DNA from: Actinomycetota bacterium
GTDB taxonomy: Bacteria > Actinomycetota > Actinomycetes > Nanopelagicales > Nanopelagicaceae
DNA: 64,000 nucleotides
Assembly: GCA_026393035.1 (NCBI GenBank)
Contig: JAPLAY010000062.1
Coordinates: 26,606-90,605 of the forward strand
Direction: 5' to 3'
The notes under the pieces were generated by a model. The model searched no databases and was not told the origin of the DNA. It saw only the letters and a list, made by a program, of their open reading frames with translations. Position numbers and translations under genes: made by a program. Within the stretch, counting starts at the first letter, position 1. The number at the start of each line of letters is the position of its first letter. Of the stretch, positions 61,739 to 64,000 are shown in pieces.

Positions 61739-63316
61739 ATGTCTGCCACTAATAATCCTCATAATCCTCATAATCCTCAGGGCCCAACCCAAAGTACAAA
61801 GGGTGCAAAAACTTCTGCGAAATCAGCAAAGTCGATTGCGATACTTGCCATAGCACTAATTGTTTTTACTGGAGTAGCCGTTTTCCAAGGCGCTACTAAA
61901 GTTAAATTGGGACTAGATCTCAGAGGTGGAACAAGCGTCACGCTGACCCCTCGCGCAAGTGAAGGATCAAAGATAACGAATGAGGCCATTGACCAGGCAG
62001 TTTCGATTATTAGACAACGTGTTAACTCTTTAGGTGTTGCCGAGAGCGAAGTAGCAGCACAAGGTTCTGGAAACAATCGCCAAATTGTTATCTCTGTTCC
62101 TGGTCAAACCGGTGAGAAGATTGTGCAGCTTGTAGGTCAAACTGCAGAACTTAGATTCCGCCAAGTTTTAGTTGAAGGTGCACCAAATGCAACTACTGCA
62201 GCTGCAGATGCAAAGAGTGCAACTTTGCCAACTGGAGTAACTCCAGATTTGAACGCTAGATATGCGGCGCTAGATTGTACAAAGCAGGCGAATTTACAAG
62301 GCGGTTCAACAGAGTCACCTGATATCGCAGTTGTATCTTGCGATCGTAAAGGAACCCAGAAATATATTCTTGCACCAGCACAAGTTTTAGGAAGCATGAT
62401 TTCAAAGGCAAGCGCAGCTATTGATCAGCAAACTGCTTCAGGTTGGTATGTATTGGTTTCATTTAATGGTGAAGGCACAAGTAAGTTTGGTGCACTAACA
62501 ACTTCTGTTACGACACTTGCAGCACCTCAAAATCAGGTCGCTATTGTTCTGGATGGTTTAGTAGTTTCTGCGCCTCGTATTAACGAAACAATCAACGGTG
62601 GAAGCGCACAAATTACTGGCGGATTCGGCCAAGAGGAAGCATCTAACCTGGCAAATGTTTTGAAGTACGGTGCACTGCCACTTGCATTTGATCAAGGTGA
62701 AGTTCTTCAGGTTTCACCAACACTTGGCGCTGACCAACTCCATGCTGGCTTGCTAGCTGGACTCCTTGGATTCTTACTTGTATTCCTCTACTCACTTCTC
62801 TATTACAAGGGTCTAGGACTCGTCACTGTTGCTTCACTTCTAATTGCTTCAGCAATTACCTATCTTTCCTTCCTATTGCTTGGCGAGTGGATTGGCTTCA
62901 CGCTAACTCTCGCTGGTATCGCGGGAGCAATCGTTGCCGTTGGTATCACAGCCGACTCATTCGTCGTCTTCTTCGAGCGATTGCGTGATGAAGTTCGTGA
63001 AGGTCGTTCGCTTCGTTCAGCCGTCGAGAGTGGTTGGGTGAAAGCTCGACACACAATTATTGTTGCGGATACGGTTTCTATGATTGCTGCAGTACTGCTT
63101 TACTTCTTTGCAGTTGGTGGCGTTCGCGGATTTGCATTCACACTTGGACTTACAACGCTAATCGATCTTTTGGTGGTATTCGTGTTCACGCATCCACTTG
63201 TTGCACTTCTTGCCCGCACGTCATTTTTCGCAAGTGGAAACAAATTGTCAGGATTCTCACCTAAGAGCTTAGGCTTGAAAATCAAAACAGATGGCACAGA
63301 AAACTTGAAGGGTTAA
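61739..63316 (+). CDS. secD: Protein translocase subunit SecD
   Basis: GLDLRGGTSVTL, IIRQRVNSLGVAESEVAAQG, VAVGITADSFVVFFERLRDE; start set at ATG 61739. Confidence 0.96.
   Translation: MSATNNPHNPHNPQGPTQSTKGAKTSAKSAKSIAILAIALIVFTGVAVFQGATKVKLGLDLRGGTSVTLTPRASEGSKITNEAIDQAVSIIRQRVNSLGVAESEVAAQGSGNNRQIVISVPGQTGEKIVQLVGQTAELRFRQVLVEGAPNATTAAADAKSATLPTGVTPDLNARYAALDCTKQANLQGGSTESPDIAVVSCDRKGTQKYILAPAQVLGSMISKASAAIDQQTASGWYVLVSFNGEGTSKFGALTTSVTTLAAPQNQVAIVLDGLVVSAPRINETINGGSAQITGGFGQEEASNLANVLKYGALPLAFDQGEVLQVSPTLGADQLHAGLLAGLLGFLLVFLYSLLYYKGLGLVTVASLLIASAITYLSFLLLGEWIGFTLTLAGIAGAIVAVGITADSFVVFFERLRDEVREGRSLRSAVESGWVKARHTIIVADTVSMIAAVLLYFFAVGGVRGFAFTLGLTTLIDLLVVFVFTHPLVALLARTSFFASGNKLSGFSPKSLGLKIKTDGTENLKG
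61754..61780 (+). repeat. 9-bp in-frame tandem repeat (AATCCTCAT, 3 copies) encoding NPHNPHNPQ at the SecD N-terminus
   Basis: aatcctcat aatcctcat aatcctcag read directly. Confidence 0.9.
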
Positions 63317-63320
63317 TCAC

Positions 63321-64000
63321 ATGAGTTCACTTTCAGGCATCGGTGGTCGCCTTTATCGCGGCGAAACTTCTATTGATTTCATCGGTAAGCGCCGTCGTTG
63401 GTATGCGTTTTCCGGAATCGTAATCATTATCTCTGCCATAGTTCTTGGTACTCAAGGTTTGCACTTGGGCATCGAATTCAAAGGTGGTTCAGAATTTTCT
63501 GTAACTAAAGCAGGCGCAACCGTTGAAGAGGGGCGCGCTGCAATTGCGAAGGCTGGCGTAACTGGCGAGACCGTAGTTCAGAAAGTTGGAAACGACAGAC
63601 TTCGTATCCAAACCGGAGCCCTTACTTCTTTCGCAACAGTTAAGCAGTCACTTGCCGATACTTTTGGCGTGAATGTTGACGATATTGATACGCAGATTAT
63701 TGGTCCATCTTGGGGTAAGGAAATCACCAAGAAAGCGCTATATGGATTGATCGGATTCATCCTTGTAGTGATGCTCTTTTTAACAATCGCATTTGAATCG
63801 AAGATGGCACTTGCAGCCATCATTGCGGTGGTCCACGACGTATTTATTACTGTTGGAATTTATGCACTTGTTGGTTTCGACGTTACGCCGGCAACCGTCA
63901 TTGGTTTCTTAACAATTCTCGGGTATTCACTTTATGACACTGTAGTTGTGTTCGATAAGGTTCGCGAGAACACCAAGGCAATTACAAGCACCGGAAAGAT
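63321..64000 (+). CDS. secF: Protein translocase subunit SecF (3'-truncated by window edge)
   Basis: ATG after secD; HLGIEFKGGSEFSV, TVIGFLTILGYSLYDTVVVFDKVREN. Confidence 0.95.
   Translation, partial: MSSLSGIGGRLYRGETSIDFIGKRRRWYAFSGIVIIISAIVLGTQGLHLGIEFKGGSEFSVTKAGATVEEGRAAIAKAGVTGETVVQKVGNDRLRIQTGALTSFATVKQSLADTFGVNVDDIDTQIIGPSWGKEITKKALYGLIGFILVVMLFLTIAFESKMALAAIIAVVHDVFITVGIYALVGFDVTPATVIGFLTILGYSLYDTVVVFDKVRENTKAITSTGK

Noticed and set aside
1-64000. Mobile element, prophage, CRISPR-Cas or defense island
   Set aside because: No transposase, integrase, Cas, restriction or toxin-antitoxin motifs were seen in the supplied ORFs; gene order looks chromosomal core throughout.

Overview
This window looks like a gene-dense, largely core chromosomal segment of a streamlined, AT-rich actinobacterium. 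Gene content and order resemble freshwater acI/Nanopelagicales-type genomes; that assignment is an inference. I found no CRISPR array, transposase, prophage or rRNA. Recognisable blocks: 2-oxoglutarate dehydrogenase E2 and Lpd; a split M17 leucyl aminopeptidase; GcvT; a BtuFCD-like ABC importer behind a cobalamin riboswitch; NadA/ErpA/PfkB kinase/TusA/cysteine-desulfurase-like genes; the aa3 oxidase and bc1 clusters with a short NhaA; a BMP-type nucleoside ABC importer with a full nucleoside salvage set (Cdd, DeoA, Add, PMM/PGM, PNP, Tdk); a class III aminotransferase divergent from MmsA; tRNA-Val, tRNA-Cys and tRNA-Gly; a PabB-PabC fusion; ThrS-HIT-PgsA-PIM acyltransferase-PimA; PdxS/PdxT; and YebC-RuvCAB-SecDF. 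The best second-look items are: (1) a leucyl aminopeptidase whose catalytic/metal-binding segment is deleted at a frameshift; (2) a cysteine-desulfurase-like protein paired with TusA that lacks the PLP lysine; (3) an EF-G-like pseudo-GTPase inserted in the thrS-pgsA locus; (4) a B12 riboswitch expression platform with mutually exclusive pairings around the Shine-Dalgarno; (5) an N-terminally short NhaA in the bc1 operon; (6) a neocarzinostatin-like small secreted protein. All functional calls come from reading motifs by eye. No database searches were run.
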